64,000 nucleotides of DNA from Rheum nobile (Eukaryota > Streptophyta > Magnoliopsida > Caryophyllales > Polygonaceae), in the NCBI GenBank assembly GCA_027886185.1, contig WOAB01000563.1, positions 620,001 through 684,000 of the forward strand. The letters run 5' to 3'. Below the pieces are notes generated by a model. It searched no databases and had not been told where the DNA came from. It saw nothing but the letters and a program-made list of their open reading frames with translations. Below, piece after piece: positions 21,488-31,764 of the stretch (position 1 is its first letter; each line of letters opens with the position of its first letter). Position numbers and translations under genes: made by a program.

Positions 21488-23377
21488 TGTGATACCCCGT
21501 AATTTTGTAAGGTTATTTTGGGAATTATGGAATTTTCCCGAGTACCCGTTGTGTACGTCGGATTTAATTCAGGTAGCTTGAGACATTCTGTAATGTGCTC
21601 TGTATCTGTAATATTTTCTCAGTGAAATAATATACAGACAAGGTTCCTTAGATTTTAAATGTCGTTCGCGTACGATAATTTTTATCCCGGTTTAACGTCT
21701 GGTTCGTTCAAAGCTAAACGGGCGGGAAAAGGGAGAAACGGCGACCGCCGTGGTTGGGCCCGAGGATTCAGCGTGTCAGCTTCTAGCTGGCCGCGATAGA
21801 CCTGGCAACGGCGACCGCCGCGTGCCCGCCGCAGGCAAAAACGGCGACCATCGTGATTGTCCAGTGGGCATTGCCCGTTGGTCGCCGGCGGAAATCGAGG
21901 GCGCCGATCTTGCTTTCGGCCGCGTCTCAGGGTTTGGTTGAACGCTTCAGACACTTTGGCTATAAAAGGAGGTGTTGGGGGTGAGGTTTTGAGCCATCCC
22001 AGCACCAAACCTCTGCCAAATTCGCCTCTCGCCGGAGTTGTGTTTTCGCCGGAGTTTGAAGGTCTCGCCGGTGTTGTTTTAGTGTGGTTCCTGAGTGCCT
22101 TTGTGAAGCTTTTGGTTAGCCTTGGAGGTTAGAAGCCAAAGCAAGTCAAAGGAGGCCTAACCACTCGTGTTTTGGGGTGAGTTTTCTCTCGTTTCAGTCG
22201 GCCGTGTTCTTCACGGCGACCGCCGTGTTCTTCACGGCGACCGCCGTGATGAATACGGAGACCGCCGCCAAGAACGGCGACCGCCGCCAGAGCCCAGAAC
22301 GCCTTCGTGGCTTTGGCTTGGTTGGTTGTCGTCGTGGCGTCTTTCCTTTCGTATTCTTTCGCCGTGTTTAGATTCGTATTGTTTATGTCGGATCTAACTT
22401 AGGGTTCCTTTTATGGGTCGACTCGAAGGTTGTTGTGCTGTCGGAACTATACCGTGTCGAGCCCGGAATCCAGTTGACGTCGTTAGACTATTCTGCGGAT
22501 TAAGGCAAGTGGCGGTTCGCTCTTGCTCATTCGTTCCATATTTACATTAATTATCAGTAGTTTATCTGAGTAATTAAGGCAAGTGGCGGTTCGCTCTTGC
22601 TCATTTGTACCTTGAGGGGGTTTAGCTGTTTCTTTATAACTGGTACTTGGTGGTTCATCCCCAGTACTTTCTCTTTGGTCATGACCATACCCTTTCACAG
22701 GGTAGGCGCACTTCGCTAGTGCCAAATCTTCCAGGGTTCATCCCTTCGATATCTCTTGTGAGGAGATCTGATATCTCCTCACAAGAGATATCGAAGGGGT
22801 GAGTTTTCTCTCGTTTTGGGGTGAGTTTTCTCTCGTTTCAGTCGGCCGTGGCGGATTAAGGCAAGTGGCGGTTCGCTCTTGCTCATTCGTTCCATATTTA
22901 CATTAATTATCAGTAGTTTATCTGAGTAATTAATTTGGAATGAATATTCTGTTTGTCTGGAAACGGTTTTGTTAAACTGTTTTGAAAATCATATAATAGG
23001 TTGTATATCTGTTAGAACAATGCTATTATCTGTGATCGCCTTTCGGGCCTTTATGTGGATTTATCCAGTAACTGTTGTTGTGCTATACTGTTTAGTTAGC
23101 ACTAGTGGCTAGGAACGCTATGTACCTTGAGGGGGTTTAGCTGTTTCTTTATAACTGGTACTTGGTGGTTCATCCCCAGTACTTTCTCTTTGGTCATGAC
23201 CATACCCTTTCACAGGGTAGGCGCACTTCGCTAGTGCCAAATCTTCCAGGGTTCATCCCTTCGATATCTCTTGTGAGGAGATCTGATATCTCTTGTGAGG
23301 AGATCCGATATCTCTTGTGAGGAGATCCGATATCTCTTGTGTGGAGATGTAAAAGCTTATAACGTAATGCTCGTTTT
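21488..23377 (+). repeat. gypsy3 5' LTR, rearranged and 3'-truncated
   Basis: It matches 26553-28060 of the 3' LTR, with a TATAAAAGG box at 21961. A scrambled block with duplicated and inverted pieces lies at about 22575-22860. It ends abruptly at ATGCTCGTTTT (23377), joined to pol sequence AAAGTGTTGAG; about 0.9 kb of LTR, the PBS and most of gag are gone. Confidence 0.85.
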
Positions 23378-23712
23378 AAAGTGTTGAGTTCGAGGTTGGT
23401 GTCAAGGTACTTGTCACAGTATCGCCACCCAAGGATGTTTTCAGGTTTGGTAAGCGTGGGAAGCTTAACCCTCGCTATATGGGACTATTCAAAATTCTGG
23501 ATAGAGTAAGATCTCTAACGTACCGTTTGGCATTGTCGCCATCGGCATACCCAGTGTATAATGTGTTCCATGTATCATTGCTAAGGATATTCGTGCCAAG
23601 ATGAGTCTCGTAGGCTGAGCTATAAGGACGTCGAGATTCAGGCAAATGGTACTTGAGAGGAGATGCCAGTGTGCATTCTCGAACGTCGTGTGAAGCGACT
23701 GTGCAACGAGTC
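23378..23712 (+). pseudogene. Stray integrase C-terminus/chromodomain segment of gypsy3
   Basis: This segment duplicates the 3' end of pol (compare 26090-26405: VKVLVTVSPPKD, RFGKRGKLNPRY, then VCILERRVKRL). It here lies upstream of gag remnants. It joins gag at CAACGAG/TCACGG with GAG microhomology. Confidence 0.8.
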
Positions 23713-26552
23713 ACGGCAAGGGTCTGTTAATCAGAACAACCGACCCAAGTTCAGTCCGGTGGAAGCTCCTAGCCCTTCAATGCAGACGACTGCGCAGAAC
23801 AAAGGGAAAGCCCCGATGGCTTCAGGAAGCCAAGGTCAATGCCTATACGTGATACGTGAGGCGGATGGACCCTATGCTCCTAATGCTTAGAGTACTTTGT
23901 ATCTGCATTACACTTTTGTTAATGTGTTGTTGATGTGGGTGCTACCCAGACTTTCATTTTGGATGGTTGTAAGTTAAGTGGTGTGTGTAACGAGGTTGTG
24001 AACCTTTTGTTGTAACTCTTCTTATATATGAACCTTTGGTTTATACCAAGTTATGTTTCGTTGCTTGTTGATGGGGTAAGGTCTCGTGTTCGAGACTCAC
24101 CAACAACCTCTGAGGAGATGGCTGCCTATTAATTAGGTGGAGCTACCAAGGATGGGTTGAGATGTATGGACAGCGGCTCATAACAACAGAGGACGCTGGT
24201 AATGGCTGGGCCTGGACTCGGAGCCACTAGTGAGTCGTCTGTGAACCATGTAGTGGGCTGGTCCAAGATGGTGACCATTTAGTGGGAACCAATCGTCTGT
24301 CGGATTGTCAATTACCATCAAGGGTAAGAAATTCAAAGCGATTTGACCTAAATAACCATGGTCCATACGATAATTATTCTCGGTATGGATTGACGAAAGC
24401 GTCACAAGGCAGTGATCGACTTCAGTTTTTGATATTTCTGTGGTTAGAGGATTTACGGGTGTCTTTCCAGAAGATATTCCTGAATACCCCAAATCGTGTC
24501 GTGGAGTTTGCAATTGATCTCGAGCCGTGTACCACGCCGATCTCTGAGGCACCGTACCGGATGGCTCCTATTGAGACGCAAGAATTGAAGAAGCAACTCA
24601 AGGATCTTCTTGACAAAAGTTATATAAAGCTGAGTGCATCACCTTGATTAGGAGTGCCCTAGTTTTATGTGTCAAAGAGAAAGATGGACCGTTTCGACTT
24701 TATTTTGACTTTCGAGAGTTGAATAAAGTCACGATCAAGAGCAAGTATTTGTTACCAAGGAGTGATGATCTGTTGGATCAACTACAGGGAGCAAAAGTTT
24801 TCTCCAAGATCGACCTGAGATCTGGTTTTCATCAGCTCAGGATTCGTGAGGATGATATTTCGAGGATTGCATTTCGGACAAGAGATGGTTACTACGAGTT
24901 TGTAGTCATGCCATCTGGGCTTACGAATGCTCTAGGAGTTTTCATGAACCTAGTGCATCGATGTTTTAGACCAGTACTTGAATAAGTTCATAGTGGTCTT
25001 CATCAATGGCATTTTGATTTTTCCCGAGCAAGGAAGCTCACAGGGAACGTCTGCGGATTGCTTTATCGGTCCTTAGACCAAGTCGGTTGTACGCAAAGTG
25101 GGCTAAGTGTGATTGTTGGATCTAGAAGTGGCTTTCTTAGGCCATGTGATCAATAAGAATGAGATTATGGTTATTCCCCAGAAGAGTGAATCAGTAGTTG
25201 TTTGGAAGCGGCCTCAGGGTGTGAGCGAGGTGCGCAGTTTCCCAGAGCTTGCAGGACATTATAGACGGTTCATGAAAGGATTTTTCTAAGATCTCTCCAC
25301 CTATGACCAGTCTGTCCACAAGGTCAACCAGAAGTTGTCTGGGATGACAAGTACAAGACCAGTTTTCAAGAAGTTGAAACAGTGTCTGACTTTTGCACCA
25401 GTTTTGGCATTGTCAGAAAGAATGAAGGCTATATGGTCTATAGTTAATGCTTCGAGAAATGGGTTGGGATGTGTCTTTGATGCAGAAAGGCAAGGATATT
25501 GCATACGCATCTAGACAATTGAAAACCTATGAAGCAAACTAACCAACACATGACCTAGAACTAGCAGCAATAGTGTTTGCATTGGAAACTGAGGTTACTT
25601 GGGTAACTCAGAGGTCAGCAGAAGTTTCCACCAAGAGATTGTCCGTTACATGGCATTCCTAAGACCATTGTATCGGATCGAGATGGCCGATTTATGTCAA
25701 GTTTATAGCAAGAACTTCACAAGGCCATGGGAACTGAATTGAGATTCAGCAGCGTTTCATCCTCAGACAGATGGTCAGTCTGAAAGACCATCTAGACATG
25801 GAGGATATGCTAAGAAGTATACGTACTCGATCATCCGACTAGCTGGGAAGACAACCTAAGTCTGATTGAGCTCACGTACGATAATAATTGGCATGCTACA
25901 ATCAAGATGGCTCCGTTTGAAGCTTTGTATGGTCACAGAAGTAGATCTCAGATTTGTTGGATTGAGTACGCCGACAAGATTCTACTTGGACCAGAGTTGG
26001 TCGAAAGGACAACTTCGAACATTGCTTTGAGTAGACAGAGGTTGTTGACCGCTCAGAGTCGACAAAAGTTTTACGCAGATCAGAAGTGTTAAAGTGTTGA
26101 GTTCGAGGTTGGTGTCAAGGTACTTGTCACAGTATCGCCACCCAAGGATGTTTTCAGGTTTGGTAAGCGTGGGAAGCTTAACCCTCGCTACATGGGACCA
26201 TTCAAAATTCTGGATAGAGTAAGATCTCTAACGTACCGTTTGGCATTGTCGTGTATAATGTGTTCCACGTATCATTGCTAAGGATATTTGTGCCAAGATG
26301 AGTCTCGTAGGCTGAGCTATAAGGACGTCGAGATTCAGGCAAATGGTACTTGAGAGGAGATGCCAGTGTGCATTCTCGAACGTCGTGTGAAGTGACTGTG
26401 CAACGAGATCGTACTGTTGGTACGAGTTATGTGGTCCAGGTCTGGGACTGAGGAAGTTACTTGGGAAACCGAGGCAAAGATGCTCAGATACTTTCCTGAG
26501 TTGTTTTTTTGGCCAAGTTTCGGGGTCGAAACATCTTTTAAGGAGGAGGTGA
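23713..26552 (+). pseudogene. gypsy3 gag end and broken pol
   Basis: The segment opens with the tail of gag (SRQGSVNQNNRPKFSPVEAP) and runs through protease remnants to RT (24460-25000): FRLYFDFRELNKV, DQLQGAKVFSKIDL, RSGFHQLRIRED and FVVMPSGLTNALG. A TGA at 24645-24647 splits RT. The catalytic FIDD is FING (25005-25010), so the enzyme could not polymerise even if repaired in frame. RNase H is cut short near 25590 and joined to late integrase. The end carries MAPFEALYG and the chromodomain tail. It is non-coding as it stands. Confidence 0.85.
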
Positions 26553-28963
26553 TGTGATACCCCGTAATTTTGTAAGGTTATTTTGGGAATTATGGAATTT
26601 TCCCGAGTACCCGTTGTGTACGTCGGATTTAATTCAGGTAGCTTGAGACATTCTGTAACGTGCTCTGTATCTGTAATATTTTCTCAGTGAAATAATATAC
26701 AGACAAGGTGCCTTAGATTTTAATTTTCGTTCGCGTACGATAATTTTTATCCCGGTTTAACGTCTGGTTCGTTCAAAGCTGAACGGGCGGGAAAAGGGAG
26801 AAACGGCGACCGCCGTTCAGAAACGGCGACCGCCGTGGTTGGGCCCGAGGAGTCAGCGTGTCAGCTTCTAGCTGGCCGCGACAGACCTGGCAACGGCGAC
26901 CGCCGCATTTACGGCGACCGTCGCAGGCAAAAACGGCGACCGCCGTGATTGTCCAGTGGGCATTGCCCGTTGGTCGCCGGCGGAAATCGAGGGCGCCGAT
27001 CTTGCTTTCGGCCGCGTCTTAGGGTTTGGTTGAACGCTTCAGACACTTTGGCTATAAAAGGAGGTGTTGGGGGTGAGGTTTTGAGCCATCCCAGCAGCAA
27101 ACCTCTGCCAAATTCGCCTCTCGCCGGAGTTGTATTTTCGCCGGAGTTTGAAGGTCTCGCCGGTGTTGTTTTAGTGTGGTTCCTGAGTGCCTTTGTGAAG
27201 CTTTTGGTTAGCCTTGGAGGTTAGAAGCCAAATCAAGTCGAAGGAGGCCTAACCACTCGTGTTTTGGGGTGAGTTTTCTCTCATTTCAGTCGGCCGTGTT
27301 CTTCACGGCGACCGCCGCCAAGAACGGTGACCGCCGCCAGAGCCCAGAACGCCTTCGTGGCTTTGGCTTGGTTGGTTGTCGTCGTGGCGTCTTTCCTTTC
27401 GTATTCTTTCGCCGTGTTTAGATTCGTACTGTTTATGTCGGATCTAACTTAGGGTTCCTTTTATGGGTCGACTCGAAGATTGTTGTGTTGTCGGAACTAT
27501 ACCGTGTCGAGCCCGGAATCCAGTTGACGTCGTTAGACTATTCTGCGGATTAAGGCAAGTGGCGGTTCGCTCTTGCTCATTCGTTCCATATTTACATTAA
27601 TTATCAGTAGTTTATCTGAGTAATTAATTTGGAATGAATATTCTGTTTGTCTGGAAACGGTTTTGTTAAACTGTTTTGAAAATCATATAATAGGTTGTAT
27701 ATCTGTTAGAACAACGCTATTATCTGTGATCGCCTTTCGGGCCTTTATGTGGATTTATCCAGTAACTGTTGTTGTGCTATACTGTTTAGTTAGCACTAGT
27801 GGCTAGGAACGCTATGTACCTTGAGGGGGTTTAGCTGTTTCTTTATAACTGGTACTTGGTGGTTCATCCCCAGTACTTTCTCTTTGGTCATGACCATACC
27901 CTTTCACAGGGTAGGCGCACTTCGCTAGTGCCAAATCTTCCAGGGTTCATCCCTTCGATATCTCTTGTGAGGAGATCTGATATCTCTTGTGAGGAGATCC
28001 GATATCTCTTGTGAGGAGATCCGATATCTCTTGTGTGGAGATGTAAAAGCTTATAACGTAATGTTCATTTTGGAATTTAATAAGATAAGTGCCCGAGTGC
28101 ACATGATTAATATACCTTGGGCGAGTAGTGCAGCTAAGTTCAGTGCAGCTAGGAAAACTCATCTTGACTTGAATGTAGTATGTTCTCTTTCCAATCTGGA
28201 TTCGCTGTAGGCGATGAGGTTGTCGCGAACCGAAGCATCTCAGTCAGTTTTAAATCATTGTTGTATGATCATGTAATCATTCCAGATTTGTCATATTTCC
28301 TTAAAGACTCATTTCAGTTGGAGTCTTCTTTTCGAGTCGATTTCTGTGAAGATGAAGTCTTCCAGAATCTTCTCTCATGCATACCTCTTGTTGTTATTCC
28401 GTGAAAGTGTCGGGTTATGTATCGTCCCTTCGGTTATTATTCGAGGGACAATGATAGTAAACGGTTACGATCACTCGAACCATTCTGCTTTTTACCCTTG
28501 CTAGTCTATTCAAGTAGACTAACCCACGAACATTGTTCTCCGCATGTGGGCTGGTGTCATCCGTTCGATTCGGCACATCAGATAGAGTGAAGATTTGAGG
28601 ATACTAGATTGACTATGAAGACGATGGTTGTTTTTGGATGTTTTAATAATTGCTTTTAATCAGGTTGAGATCCTTGGGCAGGTGATCATCACGATCACAA
28701 CCCCGTTTGTAAAATCTTTTATTTGTCTTTCGCTGTACTTTGTTTGAACTCTGTGTTTGGCCTATTCGGGATTGGGTTGTAATCCCGTAACTCTTGTTTC
28801 CTCGACAATGTTATGTTTTGGAATTTATTGCTTGATCTTTGTGTATCAATTGCATTTCATAAATTGTATTTATTTGGTAAAGCCTTGGGTGATCTCGGTA
28901 AGGAACACTGGGGTCACTGGCGGTAATACCTTTCCAAAAGGGTTAAGTTTTGGGGGTGTTACA
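26553..28963 (+). repeat. gypsy3 3' LTR
   Basis: 2411 bp, TGTGATACC to GTGTTACA. TATAAAAG lies at 27053-27060. GGCGACCGCCG-type units lie at about 26806-26955 and 27307-27345. Four 22-bp GATATCTCTTGTG units lie at 27957-28045. Confidence 0.9.
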
Positions 28964-30642
28964 TACTTCTCGCCCTAAGGTTCATTAATGATGTGCATAA
29001 CGACACTTATCTTATTTAATTCCAAAACGTATATTCACGTTATAAGCTTTTATCATAATCATCTCATCCCTCAGGATATAGAGATATATAGTCGGGAATA
29101 AATCCCTAAAGGTTTGACGCCGGCTAAGCGCACCTCCCCTGTACTCGGATAGAGGATAGTCATGACTAGAGAAACGGTGTTAGGGCTTGAACATCCTATC
29201 CATCGGGTTATAAAGAAACAGCTACCTCTCAAGGTAAGCAGCGCTCCTACGAATACTCGTGCTAACTATATCTCAAGTGCACATAAAATTCACTGCTAAC
29301 TATATTTCAAGTTTGCATAAAAAATCCACAACATTACCATCACGGTAATAACAGATATAATAACGTTGTTTCTAGCAATATATACAACCTATTATAATAT
29401 CTGTATTTCAATCATATATATATATAATAGCGTTGTTTCTAGCAGTATAAACAACCTATTATAATATTACTTTTTAAATCACATACAGTTATCAAAACTG
29501 TTCCCAGACAAAAACAATATTCATCCCAAATTAATTAACAATTAAACAATTGATAATCAATATAAATATGGAATGATAAGCAAGAGCGAACCGCCACTTG
29601 CCTTAGATTAGACGAAGCTTGAACAAAGCTTAGAGATGACGAGTTTCTGGGTCCGAAGCAGGGACAGATCTTGGGTAACAAATCCTTACGGAACGACCTA
29701 TAATGAGACTCTAAGTTAGATTCGATAACCAAATATACGAATCTAAGAAGAGACGAAAGGAATCGAAGGAACAAAGCCTCGCTCGAGACCACAAGACCCA
29801 AAGCCACACCACGAGCCCAGCCCACCGCGGGTGCGCCGGCCTTGACCGCGGGTGCGGTGGCGAGACAGTGGCGAGTCGACGACGACGAGAACTCACCGTG
29901 ATCGACGCGTTTGGATTCGATTAGGATGGGCTTCGACTTCCCAACTCCTTGCACTTCCAAATACCACTTGGAGAGTACCTTCTCCTCCTATGGTAGCTCC
30001 GGCGACACTCCGGCGAAAGCTTGAGCTTTCCGATAACAATGGAAATGAGAGATTTGAGAGAGAGAGTTTGAGAGCCGTGATTCAACTCCACTCCAGCTCC
30101 TTTCCTTTTATAGCCTAAGCAAGGAGGTCAAGCAACCAGGTGACTCATGGTAGGCGCCTACAACGACCGGATGGGACAGTTGCAGAGGCGAAGACGACAC
30201 GACGTCTGAAGTCCGGCGCTGCAGAGAAGAAATGATGACACCGCGGGTGCGGCGAGCCTCCCTAGACCGCCTTACAGAATTGGCCTTCACCGCGGGGTGA
30301 GGCCACTTGACCGCGGGTGCGGTCAAGGCCAAATCTGGGCCCTTTTGTTCTCTTTTGTCCGGGTTAAGTACGGGTACGAGTTTTTAACCCCGGATTAAAT
30401 ATATTCGTACTCGGTTAACATCTTTGCACCCGAATGAGTATTCTAAGCCCCGAAAATACATCGAATGTATTTTATACCACTCAGGAAAATATTACAGAGA
30501 TCAAACAAATTACAGAGTGTCTGAACTTCTCTGAAATTAATCCGGTTTGTGATACGGGAGTTAGAAAAATTATCAAAATACTCTTTATTAAAATGAGAGG
30601 TATTACAATTTGATCCATGAACAAAATCCTGCTCTGATACCA

Positions 30643-30851
30643 TGTAAAATCACATAGATAAGAGAGAAACGAAAGAAAACTCCATTGATGAACTCAGGAA
30701 AATATCTCACAAGCTCCGGAGAAGAAAACCAAAAACCAATTTCGTTATTCTGTCAAAATCAACTCTAACAGAATACAAGCTGAGTCTTTTAGTTACAGGA
30801 AGGAAAATGCACAATTATGAAAGTACCCTTACACTTCCTTATATTTCCATA
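30643..30851 (-). repeat. 5' LTR of the Ty1/copia element
   Basis: Nearly identical to 7432-7640. The PBS and the TSD AGAGT (30852-30856) flank it on either side. It drives no intact reading frame now because gypsy1 separates it from gag. Confidence 0.9.
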
Positions 30852-30856
30852 AGAGT

Positions 30857-31364
30857 TGTATTAGAAGTCAGTTGGAGTACGCGACGACGAACAATCAATT
30901 ATCGCTGAAGGCGGCGAGGCGGCAACATAGCACTTTGTTCAGGACGAGGAATCTAGGGCTTTCCTGAATAAAGAAAATTCAATGTCACCGCTAGTAGTAT
31001 CAAAATTTAGAGGATGAGACGATGACGAGAATAGAAGTTAAGGTGCTCAGGCGTGAAGGAGAATCGTGTTTGCGGGGGTTTTCCGATCTCAAAGAGTTAG
31101 GAAAGGAGGTGAGAACTGTTGTAGTTTTTTTTTACTTTGACCGCGGTTAGTTTAAGGAACCGTAGTCCGTAAGAAAAACGGAATAAAGGAAATTCATTGT
31201 CATCGCGGTTCTAATACGAAAACCGTGGTGCGAACTGTAATTTTTCTAAAAAATGGCATTTTTCCACGATATTTCTTAGAACTGCGGTGCGTATAGAGTG
31301 ATCACCGCGGTTGGTCATTTCCGCTCCAAAATTAACGCGGAGAATGACCATTTTTGTACTAGTG
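30857..31364. mobile_element. CACTA transposon end (right terminus)
   Basis: The sequence ends TTTTTGTACTAGTG at 31364. The reverse complement, CACTAGTACAAAAA, is a typical CACTA terminal inverted repeat. Sub-terminal copies of ACCGCGGTT and variants lie at about 31140, 31205, 31223, 31275 and 31303. The last 50 bp can fold (TGGTCATTTCCGC against GCGGAGAATGACCA). The partner end is not found in this window. How far left the element reaches is unknown; it may include the V-ATPase pseudogene and the copia insertion. Confidence 0.6.
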
Positions 31365-31764
31365 GCAAAATGGCCCTTGAATATATTTAAGACTATAAAG
31401 TGACGTACGTACACGTCTAGTCTAGTTTTGCATAAATTAAAATAGCAATTAGACTAATTAATTATTCATTGCAACGGAACACACAACACGTACATGCAAA
31501 GTTACACATTAGTCCTAGCTAGCTAGTGAGCAAAGACAACCAATTAATTCAACGTTACATGTAGGCCGGATACAAAACAATCGATCGAAGGAAATTAATG
31601 GCCTAGCTAGGTAGGTAGAGTACAGTACACCATGCATTAATCGATCCCATGCACGTACGCATTTTGATTCGTAATAACTAATACAATTAAACAACCGATC
31701 GAGCTTAATTAATAAGAAGAGAAAAGACGACGATCGAAACCGAGTTGATCACACATAAGCATCT

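Larger units (their letters stand above)
21488..28963 (+). mobile_element. gypsy3: degenerate gypsy of the gypsy2 family, nested in the gypsy1 LTR
   Basis: Ends TGTGATACCCCG and GGTGTTACA, flanked by TSD TACTT (21483-21487 and 28964-28968). The internal order is abnormal: a partial, rearranged 5' LTR, then a stray chromodomain segment, then the end of gag and a broken pol, then the 3' LTR. The polypurine tract AAGGAGGAGGTGA precedes the 3' LTR at 26553. Confidence 0.88.
12128..30607 (-). mobile_element. gypsy1: Ty3/gypsy chromovirus-like retrotransposon nested in copia
   Basis: The ends are TGTAACACCCCC and GGTATTACA, flanked by the 5-bp TSD ATTTG (12123-12127 and 30608-30612). LTRs of about 2.44 kb bracket an internal region (14565-20682) with an extra upstream ORF, gag, protease, RT, RNase H, integrase and a chromodomain-like tail. 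The 5' LTR is split by gypsy3. The polypurine tract (TTTTAAGGGGGAGGTGA, minus strand) abuts the 3' LTR at 14565. The primer binding site TTTGGTATCAGATCC abuts the 5' LTR at 20682. Confidence 0.9.
20683..30607 (-). repeat. gypsy1 5' LTR, split by gypsy3
   Basis: The LTR halves are 20683-21487 and 28969-30607 (2444 bp together) and align to 12128-14564. The promoter TATAAAAG lies on the minus strand at 30105-30112. The break point is CAAGTTGTACTT/CTCGCC, uninterrupted in the other LTR near 12920. Confidence 0.9.
7432..30851 (-). mobile_element. Ty1/copia LTR retrotransposon, interrupted by nested gypsy elements
   Basis: Two 209-bp LTRs flanked by AGAGT bracket gag and pol. Removing the gypsy insertion (12128-30607 plus one TSD copy) leaves about 4.9 kb, normal for a short-LTR copia. 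The primer binding site next to the 5' LTR, on the minus strand just below 30643, reads TGGTATCAGAGC, complementary to the 3' end of initiator tRNA-Met. The coding region is split among frames, so this copy is not autonomous. Confidence 0.9.

Noticed and set aside
23265..23350. Regular 22-bp repeats as a CRISPR-like array
   Set aside because: Units are contiguous without spacers, lie inside LTRs of a plant retroelement and recur in every LTR copy.
26553..28963. Solo LTR
   Set aside because: It pairs with 21488-23377, has a polypurine tract and internal pol sequence on its left, and shares one TSD with the far end.
21486..28970. gypsy3 taken as part of the gypsy1 LTR
   Set aside because: The other gypsy1 LTR is continuous across this point and the insert has its own TACTT duplication.
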